Of a stretch of DNA of 40,688 nt, positions 1 through 8,107 are shown piece after piece. The stretch is from Pseudomonadota bacterium (GTDB taxonomy: Bacteria; Pseudomonadota; Gammaproteobacteria; Steroidobacterales; Steroidobacteraceae). The stretch is taken from contig CANGMU010000001.1 of the NCBI GenBank assembly GCA_947454665.1, positions 1-40,688 on the forward strand, in the 5' to 3' direction. Within the stretch, counting starts at the first letter, position 1, and the number at the start of each line of letters is the position of its first letter. The notes below the pieces were generated by a model. It saw only the letters and a list, made by a program, of their open reading frames with translations. It made no database searches and was not told the DNA's origin. The translations under genes and the position numbers were made by a program.

Positions 1-285
1 CCGACGATCTATATCCTCGGCGGCACGAAGGACATCGCCTGGGTGAACGGCATGAACGATTTCGGCCGCATCGAGCACATCCCGGTCGCCGTCGCGAACC
101 TGAACGTCGGACACGGCGGCACCTTCCAGCAACCGAACGGCGGGGCCGCGGCGCAGGTGGCCGTGTCCTGGCTCGACTGGCAGCTGCGCAATGACCGCAA
201 GGCGGCCGCCCGTTTCGTGGGCAAGGCCTGCGGACTGTGCCGCGACGAAGCCTGGGCCTTCGAACAGAAGCGACTGGCCCGCTGA
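1..285 (+). CDS. Alpha/beta hydrolase, C-terminal fragment (5' end outside window)
   Basis: The frame is open from base 1 to the TGA at 283-285, so only the last 94 residues are present. They match, residue for residue in many places, the end of the hydrolase domain of the complete secreted protein at 14523-16286. Both have a PxxxI strand, a conserved Asp (GGTKD here, GHERD there), a GHxGT segment carrying the likely catalytic His, and a terminal Cys-Gly-Leu-Cys motif followed by a W and a KRLA-type ending. The nucleophile Ser would lie upstream of the window. This protein stops after the hydrolase domain, whereas its relative carries an extra C-terminal domain. It is probably an exported serine hydrolase; the substrate is unknown. 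Confidence 0.8.
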   Translation, partial: PTIYILGGTKDIAWVNGMNDFGRIEHIPVAVANLNVGHGGTFQQPNGGAAAQVAVSWLDWQLRNDRKAAARFVGKACGLCRDEAWAFEQKRLAR

Positions 286-303
286 CGAACCGACGGCGCG
301 CAG

Positions 304-477
304 ATGTTGTTCGAACTGGCGCGCCGCATCGGCAGGGCAAGGGGCTATGCCAGCGAACGCTGGGCCCACACCCGACGGCAATGGCAGCGCACGCTGCGCC
401 TGGTGCGGCGCGTGGGACTGGCCTGGGTGGCCGTGACGCTGGTGGTCGCGGCAATCCGGCTCTGGCGGCAATGGTAG
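304..477 (+). CDS. Possible small single-span membrane protein (57 aa)
   Basis: A short ATG-TAG frame begins 18 bases after the hydrolase stop. The first two thirds are rich in Arg and Trp. The C-terminal part (about residues 36-53) is a hydrophobic Val/Ala/Leu stretch that could span the membrane once, ending in a basic tail. No convincing ribosome binding site precedes the ATG, and I recognise no family. It fills the otherwise empty gap before the convergent MFS gene, which is the main reason to keep it. It may be a chance frame. Confidence 0.35.
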   Translation: MLFELARRIGRARGYASERWAHTRRQWQRTLRLVRRVGLAWVAVTLVVAAIRLWRQW

Positions 478-481
478 GCCG

Positions 482-1633
482 CTAGGCGCGGATGTTGCGC
501 CCCGCGCCATAACCGCAGACCGCCAGTGCCGCTGCGCAGAGCGTCGTGAACAGGATCGAAGCCGACCAACCGCCGACGGTGTCGTGCAGGAAACCGAAAC
601 TGACCGGACCTGCGGCGGCCAGCAGGTAACCCAGTGACTGCGCCATCAGGGACAAGGCCGCTGCCGAGCGCGGGCTCGCCGCACGCAGCCCCATGAACGA
701 CAGCGCGAGGATCAAGGCCGGACCGGTGCCGATGCCGAGCAGCACCATCCACAGCCACATGGCCTGCGGCAGCAAGAGCACGCCGAGCGAGGCGAAAGTC
801 GACAGCGCCCCGATCGAGGCAGCCAGCACGCGCTGGTCCGACCCCCGGCGCACGAGCGAAGGAACCAGCAGGCCGCCCGCCAGCGCCGAGGCCTGGTACA
901 CCGTCAGCAAGCCAGCGATGGCTTCGACGGAAAATCCGCCGTCGCGGAGCATGGTCGGATACCAGGCCACCGTGACGTAGAACAGCAGCGACTGCAGGCC
1001 CATGTAGCCGGTGACCTGCCACGCGATGAGGCTGCGCCAGGGCAGCTTCGGCGGCGGTTCGCTGGACGCCGGCGTGACATGCAGGTCGTGGCGCGTGTGC
1101 GGAATCCACAGCAGCAGGGCGATCACCGCCGGCACCGCCCAGAAGACCAGCGAGGCCCGCCAGCCACCCGGCAACCAGTTCGCCAGCGGTGCTCCGAAGG
1201 CAGAACCCAGGGTCGCCGACACACCCATGATCGTCGCGTAGGCAGTGGTGATCGTGGCGACGCGATCCGGGAAATGCTGCTTCACCAGCACCGGCAGCAG
1301 GATGTTCGCAACCGCGACACCGCAGGCCAGGATGACCGTGCCGCCGAACAACGCGGCGAGATGTCCTTCCGAGCGCAGCAGGATGCCGGCCAGCAGGACG
1401 CACAGTGCGCCCAGCAGCAAGCGTTCCGTGCCGTGGTTGCGTGCCAGCCGTGAAGCCGGTGCACCGATGGCGAACATCAGCAAGGGCAGGCTCGACAGCA
1501 CGCCGGCCGTCGTGGCCGACAGGCCCAGGTCCGCGCGGATCGCACCGAGCAGCGGACCCACGCCCGTGATGGACGAACGCAGGCAACTGGCAACCGCGAA
1601 CAACGCGATGAGGAAGGAGGTGATTCGGAACAT
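482..1633 (-). CDS. CynX/NimT-type MFS transporter
   Basis: A 383-residue inner-membrane protein with about 12 hydrophobic segments. The first helix contains the LRSSITGVGPLL signature that resembles the R-P-A-I-T-S-V-G-P-L segment of CynX/NimT (cyanate / 2-nitroimidazole) carriers. A loop with a polar E-P-P-P-K-L-P-W stretch separates the two six-helix halves. An open frame extends far upstream but is low-complexity shadow sequence. The ATG at 1633 begins directly at the first helix, though no Shine-Dalgarno is visible (CCCCTC precedes it), so the transcript may be leaderless or weakly initiated. The gene is divergent from the lipoprotein gene, with only 36 bases between the start codons. 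Substrate unknown; probably a small organic anion. Confidence 0.85.
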   Translation of the reverse strand: MFRITSFLIALFAVASCLRSSITGVGPLLGAIRADLGLSATTAGVLSSLPLLMFAIGAPASRLARNHGTERLLLGALCVLLAGILLRSEGHLAALFGGTVILACGVAVANILLPVLVKQHFPDRVATITTAYATIMGVSATLGSAFGAPLANWLPGGWRASLVFWAVPAVIALLLWIPHTRHDLHVTPASSEPPPKLPWRSLIAWQVTGYMGLQSLLFYVTVAWYPTMLRDGGFSVEAIAGLLTVYQASALAGGLLVPSLVRRGSDQRVLAASIGALSTFASLGVLLLPQAMWLWMVLLGIGTGPALILALSFMGLRAASPRSAAALSLMAQSLGYLLAAAGPVSFGFLHDTVGGWSASILFTTLCAAALAVCGYGAGRNIRA

Positions 1634-1669
1634 GAGGGGTGCGACATTAACGCAAAAGGAGCCCAGCGC

Positions 1670-2410
1670 ATGATCGCAACCAAACGCAGGTCCGGCTTCC
1701 GCCTCGCCATGGCTGGCGCCTTGCTTGCCGTGATGCTGGGTGGCTGCGCCACGGTGCCGGACTGGAACGGTGTCTGGGAACGTACCGGATCCATCAACTG
1801 GGATCCGCGCATCCCCGACGGTCAACTGGACCGGCCACCGCTCACGCCGCGCTACCAGGCGCATTACGAATCCGTGCTTGCCGCCCGCGCGGAAGGTCGC
1901 GTGGTCGGCGACCCGACGGCGGCCTGTCTGCCGCCGGGCATGCCGCGCATCATGAACATGGTCTATCCGATGGAAATCTTCCAGCGGCCCGGGCAGGTCG
2001 CGATCTTTGCGGAATGGCAGAGCCAGGTCCGTCGCATCCATCTCGATGGACGCTCACACCCGGAAGACCTCGACCGCAATTTCAACGGCCATTCGATCGG
2101 CCGCTGGGAAGGCCGCGACCTCGTCGTGGACACCATCGGCATGCGCGAAGAGGTCGTGCTGACCCAGACCGGCATCACGCTGAGCCGTCAGCTGCACGTG
2201 ACAGAGCGCTTCCATGAAGTGGATGCCGACACGCTGACCGACACGATCACGCTGACCGACCCGGATGCGCTCACCGCACCCTGGACCGTGGTGAAAACCT
2301 TCCGGCGCGCGCCGAAGACGGAGATCCTCGAATACGTCTGCGAGGAGAACAACCGCAACCCGGTGCTGCCCGATGGCAGCGTGGGCGTGACGCTGCCCAA
2401 GCCGCGCTGA
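1670..2410 (+). CDS. Secreted lipoprotein of the GHSIGxWEG family
   Basis: A 246-residue protein with a lipoprotein signal. Basic residues and a hydrophobic stretch lead to the lipobox LGGC, with Cys26 as the lipidated residue. The mature part opens with PDWNGVW. It contains the core GHSIGRWEGRDLVVDT (about residues 140-155) and a later VTER motif. Cys86 (ACLPPGMPR) and Cys224 (YVCEEN) flank the core and correspond to a Cys pair found in the three other family members in this window (8108-9160, 16349-17080, 32107-33246). A good AAGGAG ribosome binding site lies 9 bases before the ATG. No biochemical function is known to me for this family; a role at the outer membrane in binding or handling a substrate is only a guess. 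Confidence 0.85.
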   Translation: MIATKRRSGFRLAMAGALLAVMLGGCATVPDWNGVWERTGSINWDPRIPDGQLDRPPLTPRYQAHYESVLAARAEGRVVGDPTAACLPPGMPRIMNMVYPMEIFQRPGQVAIFAEWQSQVRRIHLDGRSHPEDLDRNFNGHSIGRWEGRDLVVDTIGMREEVVLTQTGITLSRQLHVTERFHEVDADTLTDTITLTDPDALTAPWTVVKTFRRAPKTEILEYVCEENNRNPVLPDGSVGVTLPKPR

Positions 2411-2538
2411 GCAGCCGCGCGATATCACGCGGATCAAGGCGGACCTGCAGTCTGCGGGCGGGCGATTCACCCAGGGCCTCGGCAGCCTGCATTGTAAACT
2501 CGACCACCCCAGCACTTCCGCACCCGATGGAGCGCCCC

Positions 2539-3387
2539 ATGTCCGACCACGAGCCTGTCGAAGCCTACGTCCCGCCCACGATCTGGCGCTGGAAGAAAGG
2601 GGCTGGCGCCTTCGCGAACATCAACCGTCCCATCTCGGGCGCGACGCACGAACGCGAACTGCCCGTGGGCAAGCACCCGCTGCAGCTGTATTCGCTGGGC
2701 ACGCCCAATGGCGTGAAGGTCACGATCCTGCTGGAAGAGCTGCTGGCCGCGGGCCATGCGGGCGCCGAGTATGACGCCTGGATCATGAACATCATGGAAG
2801 GCGAACAGTTCGGCAGCGGCTTCGTCGCCGTGAACCCGAACTCCAAGATCCCCGCGCTGCTAGACCGCAGCGGCCCTGAGCCCGTACGCGTGTTCGAGTC
2901 CGGCGCGATCCTGATGTACCTCGCCGAGAAATTCGGTGCCTTCCTGCCGACCGGTGGCGCGGCCCGCGCGGAATGCCTGTCGTGGCTGTTCTGGCAGATG
3001 GGCAGCGCGCCCTTCGTCGGCGGCGGCTTCGGGCATTTCTACAAGTACGCGCCGGTGAAGATCGAATACGCGATCGACCGCTTCGCGATGGAGACCAAGC
3101 GCCAGCTGCACCTGCTGGACCAGCTGCTCGCCACGCGCCGTTACATCACGGGCGACCAGTACACGATCGCCGACATCGCCATCCTGCCCTGGTACGGCAA
3201 CCTTGCGATGGGCCTGGTTTATGAAGCCGCTGAATTCCTGCAGGTGGAGGACTACACGCACCTGCGCCGCTGGGCGAAGGAACTGGGCGAAAGAACGGCC
3301 GTGCAGCGCGGCCGGCGCGTCAACACCGTCTGGGGCGACCCGGCGCAGCAGCTGCGCGAGCGCCATGACGCAAGCGACTTCGGCTAG
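2539..3387 (+). CDS. yghU: YghU-type glutathione S-transferase / disulfide-bond oxidoreductase
   Basis: A 282-residue cytosolic protein closely resembling E. coli YghU over its whole length. It has an N-terminal extension with Y-V-P-P-T-I-W and FANINRPISGATHE, and a thioredoxin-like domain starting LYSLGTPNGVKV. The segment VNPNSKIPALLDRSGP is followed by ESGAILMYLAEKFG at the glutathione-binding site, and an all-helical C-terminal domain completes it. YghU-type enzymes bind two glutathiones and reduce disulfide substrates. I prefer the ATG at 2539 over an in-frame ATG at 2527 because GGAG (2529-2532) sits 6 bases before it. The stop overlaps the stop of the convergent ligB gene. Confidence 0.93.
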   Translation: MSDHEPVEAYVPPTIWRWKKGAGAFANINRPISGATHERELPVGKHPLQLYSLGTPNGVKVTILLEELLAAGHAGAEYDAWIMNIMEGEQFGSGFVAVNPNSKIPALLDRSGPEPVRVFESGAILMYLAEKFGAFLPTGGAARAECLSWLFWQMGSAPFVGGGFGHFYKYAPVKIEYAIDRFAMETKRQLHLLDQLLATRRYITGDQYTIADIAILPWYGNLAMGLVYEAAEFLQVEDYTHLRRWAKELGERTAVQRGRRVNTVWGDPAQQLRERHDASDFG

Positions 3388-4226
3388 ACCAGTGGCCGGT
3401 AGACGACGTGGCCGACGGCCGTGTTCGACGCCGGCACATGGTAGAAGCGCTGCAGTTCCCTGACTGTGTAACCCATCGCGCCGCGCATGATCAGCCACAT
3501 GATCAGCTCGATGCCTTCCGAACCGCTTTCACGCAGGAATTCCAGCCGGGTGAGCTTGCGCAGCTCATCCGGCCGGTCGACCAGCTTGTCGAGGAAGGCA
3601 TTGTCGAACTCGGGATTGATGAGCCCTGCGCGCGGACCCTGCAGCTGGTGGCTCATGCCCCCGGTGCCCCAGATCTGCACGTTGAGGTTCGCGGGATAGG
3701 ACAGCACGGCATCGCGTATCCGCGCGCCCAGCTGCCAGCAGCGCTCGGCCGAAGGCGTCGGGAACTGCGTGACATTGACGGCCAGCGGGATCACGCGGAC
3801 GGGCCATTGCTCGACCTTGCCGAACATCAGCGACAGCGGCACGGTCAGCCCATGGTCCACGTCCAGGTGGTTCATGAGCGTCATGTCGAATTCGTCGATC
3901 ACCAGCTGCTCGGCCAAATGCGCCGCCAGCACCGGATCACCCATCACGGTCGGCACCGGCCGCTTGCCCCAGCCTTCATCGGCTGGCTCGAACTCCTCCG
4001 CACAACCCAACGCGAAGGTGGGCACGACGTCGAGCATCATCGCGCTCGCGTGGTCGTTGTAGCAGAGGATCACCACGTCCGGCTCTTCGCGCTGCTGGAA
4101 CGCCTTGACCCAGTCATAGCCGTCGAACACCGGCTTCCAGTAGGGCTCCTGCGTGCGACCGAGATCGAAGGCGGCACCGATCGCCGGCACATGGCTGGTG
4201 GCGATGCCCGCCGTGATGCGCGCCAT
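3384..4226 (-). CDS. ligB: Protocatechuate 4,5-dioxygenase beta (catalytic) subunit
   Basis: A 280-residue class III extradiol dioxygenase that opens the ring of protocatechuate between C4 and C5 using Fe(II) and O2; a gallate-active relative is possible. The sequence follows LigB of Sphingobium SYK-6 closely. His12 (TSHVPA), His59 (YNDHAS) and Glu240 (SGSEGIE) match the iron ligands. His193 in GTGGMSHQLQGPRAG matches the catalytic base. The start codon overlaps the ligA stop by one base (TGATG on the minus strand), indicating translational coupling in an alpha-beta operon. The C-terminus is about 20 residues shorter than SYK-6 LigB. No ring-product genes (ligC, ligI, ligJ, ligK) follow; the next gene is yghU, convergent. 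Confidence 0.95.
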   Translation of the reverse strand: MARITAGIATSHVPAIGAAFDLGRTQEPYWKPVFDGYDWVKAFQQREEPDVVILCYNDHASAMMLDVVPTFALGCAEEFEPADEGWGKRPVPTVMGDPVLAAHLAEQLVIDEFDMTLMNHLDVDHGLTVPLSLMFGKVEQWPVRVIPLAVNVTQFPTPSAERCWQLGARIRDAVLSYPANLNVQIWGTGGMSHQLQGPRAGLINPEFDNAFLDKLVDRPDELRKLTRLEFLRESGSEGIELIMWLIMRGAMGYTVRELQRFYHVPASNTAVGHVVYRPLV

Positions 4227-4627
4227 CAGTTCTTTCCCTTGATGGAACGGTTGCCTTCGATGGAGCGGCCGCCCGCGCGCATCATCGCGGCGTATTCGTC
4301 CGGCGTCATGCCGGTCATCGAGCCGACCGCCTTCTGCGTGCTCCAGCCATCCGTGTTGGAGAGCTTCACGAGAAAATAGATGTTCCCGCCCAGCTCGATC
4401 AGCTGGTTGAAATCGCGATCGATCACGGCCTGCTTCTGCTCCGGGCTCATGCGGAAGCGGTCGAGGTAGGCGCGCTCGTCCTCACGAAAGGCCTCGCGGT
4501 TGGCGGCCTCCATCAGCGACATGCAGAACTTGTGCAGGTGATAGGCCTGCCGGCTGCGCATCGCCGTGAAGACCTTGGTGCCGGGGATATCGTCCAGCTC
4601 GTCGAGGGAATAGAGTCGGGTGCGCAT
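4226..4627 (-). CDS. ligA: Protocatechuate 4,5-dioxygenase alpha subunit
   Basis: A 133-residue helical small subunit that caps the LigB active site. It is recognisable from DIPGTKVFT near the N-terminus, YHLHKFCMSLMEAANREAF, and the late SMTGMTPDEYAAMMRAGG motif typical of LigA. The start at 4627 is chosen over in-frame starts further upstream because GGAGG lies 9 bases before it and a promoter (4659-4687) ends just ahead. It forms a two-gene operon with ligB. The gene is divergent from the exported NTF2-like protein at 4730. Confidence 0.93.
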   Translation of the reverse strand: MRTRLYSLDELDDIPGTKVFTAMRSRQAYHLHKFCMSLMEAANREAFREDERAYLDRFRMSPEQKQAVIDRDFNQLIELGGNIYFLVKLSNTDGWSTQKAVGSMTGMTPDEYAAMMRAGGRSIEGNRSIKGKN

Positions 4628-4658
4628 GGCCGTGGACCTCCGTCCCGTTGTGGCTTCA

Positions 4659-4687
4659 ACTATAGGCTGACGGAGCGGGACTGTCAT
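4659..4687 (-). promoter_or_regulatory. Sigma70-type promoter of ligAB
   Basis: On the minus strand, ATGACA (4682-4687, five of six with TTGACA) is followed by exactly 17 bases and then TATAGT (4659-4664). Transcription would begin near 4652, leaving about a 25-base leader with the GGAGG site of ligA. This is the best-formed promoter in the window. Confidence 0.65.
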
Positions 4688-4729
4688 GGCGCGCGACACC
4701 ACGACAACAACCCAACGGGGGATATCGAC

Positions 4730-5266
4730 ATGACTTCACGCAAGCTTCCGCTCAGCCTGCTGCTCGCCACCGGCGCGCTGGCGCTCGGCTCGATGGCCCG
4801 GGCGGCCGACGCCCCGAAAATCACGCCGGAGACGCTGGTCGATCGCGCGATGATCGAGGAATTGCTGGTCGACTATTACAGCCAGCTCGGCGCCGGTAAG
4901 CACGACTTCAGCTACTGGTTCGCGGCAGACGGCATCCTCGACGTGAACGGCGAAATCGGTCAGGGCAAGGAAGGCATCGAGAAGATCTACCGCGACACCG
5001 CTGCGCGCGCGGTCGGCCGCAAGGGCACCTTCAAGATGCTGCTCACCAACATCAAGATCTCGGTCAATGGCAACACGGCCACCGCCGACATGATCTGGAC
5101 CGGCATCATTTCCGAGACGGTGACGTCAAAGCCCGTGCTGGATGAACAGGGCCACGAGCACGATGAGCTCGTGAAGCAGAACGGACGATGGGTCTTCAAG
5201 CATCGCTGGGTGACCAGCGATGGCGGCATGAACGCCGCCTTGCTGAAGACCTACAAGAAGCGCTGA
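4730..5266 (+). CDS. Exported NTF2-like (SnoaL-type) protein
   Basis: A 178-residue protein with a Sec signal peptide (LPLSLLLATGALALGSMARA, likely cleaved after AMARA-type residues near 26-27) and one NTF2/SnoaL-like fold. The fold shows as MIEELLVDYYSQLGAGKHD, FAADGILDVNG, GKEGIEKIYRD, a TADMIWTGI strand and a final GRWVFKHRWV strand. Such folds are found in small isomerases, dehydratases and binding proteins, so the family alone does not define a reaction. The ATG at 4730 has a GGGGG run (4717-4721) as its ribosome binding site. It is divergent from ligAB and could share regulation with it. Two tandem-domain relatives occur at 19959 and 25328. Confidence 0.85.
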   Translation: MTSRKLPLSLLLATGALALGSMARAADAPKITPETLVDRAMIEELLVDYYSQLGAGKHDFSYWFAADGILDVNGEIGQGKEGIEKIYRDTAARAVGRKGTFKMLLTNIKISVNGNTATADMIWTGIISETVTSKPVLDEQGHEHDELVKQNGRWVFKHRWVTSDGGMNAALLKTYKKR

Positions 5267-5275
5267 ACCGCGGGA

Positions 5276-5303
5276 TGACGCCGCGGGCGATCCCGCGGCG
5301 TCA
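5276..5303. terminator. Perfect 12-bp hairpin between convergent genes
   Basis: TGACGCCGCGGG (5276-5287) and CCCGCGGCGTCA (5292-5303) form a perfect 12-bp GC-rich stem with a CGAT loop. It lies 9 bases after the NTF2-like stop and 17 bases from the stop of the convergent PQQ dehydrogenase. There is no T tract on either side, so it may stop transcription in both directions with help, or act as an RNA 3' end. Confidence 0.65.
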
Positions 5304-5320
5304 CCAGGCCATGCCGGGCG

Positions 5321-7426
5321 TCAGCCCCCGTGCAGGCCCTTCTGCGGAGCCGGCGGTGCGTTGGACGGCGTCGCACGGCCTGCGCCCGGACCCTGGAAGG
5401 TCTGCGCCGGCTGGTTCTTCACGTCGTTGGCCAGCTTCGTGACCCAGGCGCGGATCGACTCCGCGTCCTGCGGCTTCAGGACCTTCGCAAAGGACAGCAT
5501 GCCGTTCTCGGTCAGCACGCCGTCGAGCACGACCGCCTTGAACGCCGCATCACTCTGCAGCAGCGCCGAGTAACGCAGGTCGGGGAAGCCACCCATGCCG
5601 CGGCCACCTTCGTGGCACAGCGAGCAGTTCTGCTGCCAGAGCTGCTGGCCCTTCTCGAGCGTCGCCGCGTCGCCGAAGTTCGCCGGCGCGTTGACGACCA
5701 GCGGAGCCGGCGGCGGCACCGGCGGCAGCACGACGGTGCCACCCAGCTTGTAGACCAGCAGGCGGTTGCCGCCCGCAGCGCGAGGCTGGCCGGCGAGCGC
5801 CGCGACATATTGCGTGTTGCCGACCTGATAGGTGATCGAACCGGCCTGCACGCTGGCACCGGCATCGGCCGACCACAGCTTCTCGCCGTTGTCCGCACGG
5901 AAGGCCGTGAAGTTGCGCTGGCCCGTGCCGTGGAACACGAGGTTGCCAGCCGTGGTCATCGTGCCGGAGTTCGCCACGCCCTCCGTCGAACGCCAGACTT
6001 CCTTCTGCGCGACCGGATCCCAGGCAGAGAGCCACTGGCCCGGACCTTCGACCGGCGGCGGCCCCATCTCGGGACGCTTGGCGATGTTGATGCCCAGCAG
6101 CTGGTTGCCCATCTTGGCGCCCAGTTCCGACACGAAGCCGAAGGTCGCGTAACGCAAGCCCACGTAGAACAGGCCCGTGTTCGGGTTGTACGACTGCGGA
6201 TACCAGACGTGCGTCTGGAAGGGCGTGACGTACCAGCCCTGCTTCGTCTTGCCGTAGTTCGAATCCGGATTGAGGATCGGCGCCCAGTTCTTGTCCTTGT
6301 CGAAGCCGGTGAGCCAGTTGGCGAAGGGCACGGTCAGCTTCGCGCTGAGCACCTTGCCGGTCGCCGCCTCGATCACATAGAACACGCCGTTCTTCGGGAT
6401 CTGCATCACGACGTGCTTCTTTTCGCCGTCGATGACCAGATCAGTCGTGGTCAGCGGGGAGGTGTTGTCGAAGTCGAAGTTTTCGGCAGGCACCGTCTGG
6501 TAATGCCAGCGGTACTGACCGGTCTTCGCATCCACCGCGACGATCGAGGCGATGAACAGGTTGTCGCCGCCGCCCGGTGAGCGATCTTCCGCGGGCCACG
6601 GCGCGCCGTTGCCTGTACCGAAGATCACCAGGCCCGTCTTCTCGTCAAAGACGATGCCGTCCCAGGGCGAACCACCACCGCCGGTCTTCCACCAGTCGCC
6701 GCTCCAGGTCTTCGCGGCCATCGGCATCACGCTGTCGGATGCGGCATGGTCCGGACCCTTCGACGGGTCGCCCGGCACGACATAGAACTTCCACTTGAAT
6801 TTGCCGGTTTCGGCGTCGTAGGCCGAGATGTAGCCGCGCTGGAAGTATTCACCGCCGCCCTGGCCAATGAAGACCATGCCGTTGCCGACGCGCGGAGCGC
6901 CGGTGATCGACATGTCGTCCTTGATGTCGGTGGTGCGTGTTTCCCAGACCTTGCTGCCTTTCTTCGCGTCGATGGCGACGAGGCGGCCATCCAGCGTGCC
7001 GAGCAGCAGCTTGCCGTTGTAGAAGGTCACGCCACGGTTGGAGTTGTTGCAGCACAGGCGCGTGGCCGCGATCTCGCGCGGCACCTTCGGGTCGTACTTC
7101 CACAGCGCCTTGCCGGTGGCGGCGTCGTAGGCGTAGACCTTGCTCCAGGGCGTGGTCACATAAATGCGGCCGTCGACCACCACAGGCGTGGACTGCCACT
7201 GGCCCTTCTCGCTGAGATCGGCGTACCACGCAAGGCCCAGCTTGCCGACGTTGTCGGCCGAGATCTGCTTCAGCGGGCTGTAACGCTGTTCATTGGAATC
7301 ACCGCCATGCAGCGGCCATTCGGTGGCATTGGCCGGGCCCGCGGGCTTGGAAGCCGCCTCGAGCTGCGATCCGCCAAAAGAAAGCACGGCGAGGCCGCAC
7401 AACGATGCAATCAGTACACGACGCAT
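5321..7426 (-). CDS. PQQ-dependent alcohol dehydrogenase with fused cytochrome c domain
   Basis: A 701-residue periplasmic quinohaemoprotein, with a signal peptide (about residues 1-25) and an eight-bladed PQQ propeller starting WPLHGGDSNEQRYSPL. A vicinal Cys125-Cys126 pair (LCCNN) is the usual disulfide next to PQQ. Asn273 (FGTGNGAPW) sits at the usual metal site, and Asp318 in ENFDFDN aligns with the catalytic Asp. Asp320, two residues on, aligns with the extra Asp of lanthanide-dependent enzymes. A Pro-rich linker near 566-575 leads to a cytochrome c domain with CSLCH (601-605) and Met643 as a probable axial ligand. The alcohol substrate is unknown. The start at 7426 has the site AGGGGGAAT. 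A long upstream frame extension is not coding. Confidence 0.92.
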   Translation of the reverse strand: MRRVLIASLCGLAVLSFGGSQLEAASKPAGPANATEWPLHGGDSNEQRYSPLKQISADNVGKLGLAWYADLSEKGQWQSTPVVVDGRIYVTTPWSKVYAYDAATGKALWKYDPKVPREIAATRLCCNNSNRGVTFYNGKLLLGTLDGRLVAIDAKKGSKVWETRTTDIKDDMSITGAPRVGNGMVFIGQGGGEYFQRGYISAYDAETGKFKWKFYVVPGDPSKGPDHAASDSVMPMAAKTWSGDWWKTGGGGSPWDGIVFDEKTGLVIFGTGNGAPWPAEDRSPGGGDNLFIASIVAVDAKTGQYRWHYQTVPAENFDFDNTSPLTTTDLVIDGEKKHVVMQIPKNGVFYVIEAATGKVLSAKLTVPFANWLTGFDKDKNWAPILNPDSNYGKTKQGWYVTPFQTHVWYPQSYNPNTGLFYVGLRYATFGFVSELGAKMGNQLLGINIAKRPEMGPPPVEGPGQWLSAWDPVAQKEVWRSTEGVANSGTMTTAGNLVFHGTGQRNFTAFRADNGEKLWSADAGASVQAGSITYQVGNTQYVAALAGQPRAAGGNRLLVYKLGGTVVLPPVPPPAPLVVNAPANFGDAATLEKGQQLWQQNCSLCHEGGRGMGGFPDLRYSALLQSDAAFKAVVLDGVLTENGMLSFAKVLKPQDAESIRAWVTKLANDVKNQPAQTFQGPGAGRATPSNAPPAPQKGLHGG

Positions 7427-7537
7427 GATTCCCCCTGCTCCAAGCCATTGCGGCCCGCCTATTGTGGCGTTTATGACCGCTGGTGGTGAAATTCGTTCGG
7501 ACTCCTTGATACCACAACGAACAGCCTCGCGCGTACG

Positions 7538-8101
7538 ATGCCGCGCATGCACATCACGCTGACCGACTTCGCCCGCGTGCGACTGTTTCCCCGTGAACCG
7601 CGGCCCAACACCATCCGCGACATCTCCAGCCAGGACTTCGAGCGGCACCTCAACACGCACGCGCCGCTGCACGACCTGGCGGGCTATGCCCCCTTCTGCC
7701 GGCTGCATGTGCACCGGAACTGGACGTCCACGCGCTGCCTGACCGTCCCCATCACCGAGGCGAACCGGCACCTGCTGCGCTCCGGCTACGAAGCGCGCCA
7801 GCGCAGCGAGCTGCCGGTGCTGGTGCGCTGGTTCGAAGGGGTGGAAGTCCCGGTGGCCGGATACTTGATCGCGATCCTGTACAGCCGCGAACAGCTCAAG
7901 GCCGAGGGCACGCCCATCGATGCCGACTGGGGCGTGGTGGGCTGCCTCTACACGAGCGAGCCGGCCGAGATCCCGATGGCGCCGATCACGATGATGCGCA
8001 ACGCCCTTGGCACCGCCGAAGGCGGCTCGGGCGTCCCCCTCGACGCCGCGGCCTATCGGCGCAGCGTCGAGTTCTGGAACGCGAACGCCAACTGGCGCTG
8101 A
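7538..8101 (+). CDS. DUF3228 family protein
   Basis: A 187-residue soluble protein without signal peptide or membrane segment. The layout matches DUF3228 proteins: FARVRLFPREPRPNTIRDIS at the start, then GYAPFCRLHVHRNWTSTRC, VLVRWFEGVEVPVAGYL, a tyrosine-containing LYSREQL, and DADWGVVGCLYTSEPAEIPM in the second half. The function of the family is not established. An in-frame ATG at 7547 is an equally good start, since neither has a strong ribosome binding site. The stop lies 6 bases from the stop of the convergent DUF6152 gene, and the start is divergent from the PQQ dehydrogenase. Confidence 0.82.
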   Translation: MPRMHITLTDFARVRLFPREPRPNTIRDISSQDFERHLNTHAPLHDLAGYAPFCRLHVHRNWTSTRCLTVPITEANRHLLRSGYEARQRSELPVLVRWFEGVEVPVAGYLIAILYSREQLKAEGTPIDADWGVVGCLYTSEPAEIPMAPITMMRNALGTAEGGSGVPLDAAAYRRSVEFWNANANWR

Positions 8102-8107
8102 GCCCGC

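Noticed and set aside
1634..2041. N-terminal extension of the CynX-type transporter.
   Set aside because: It overlaps the lipoprotein gene on the other strand and consists of charged low-complexity residues; the first helix starts at the ATG at 1633.
2411..2538. Short CCGCG/CGCGG repeat after the lipoprotein gene as a terminator.
   Set aside because: Only five base pairs with an 8-base loop and no T tract; too weak to call.
2539..3387. GST as a lignin beta-etherase (LigE/LigF/LigG type), given the ligAB neighbour.
   Set aside because: The N-terminal extension and FANINRPISG segment match YghU-type proteins, not etherases.
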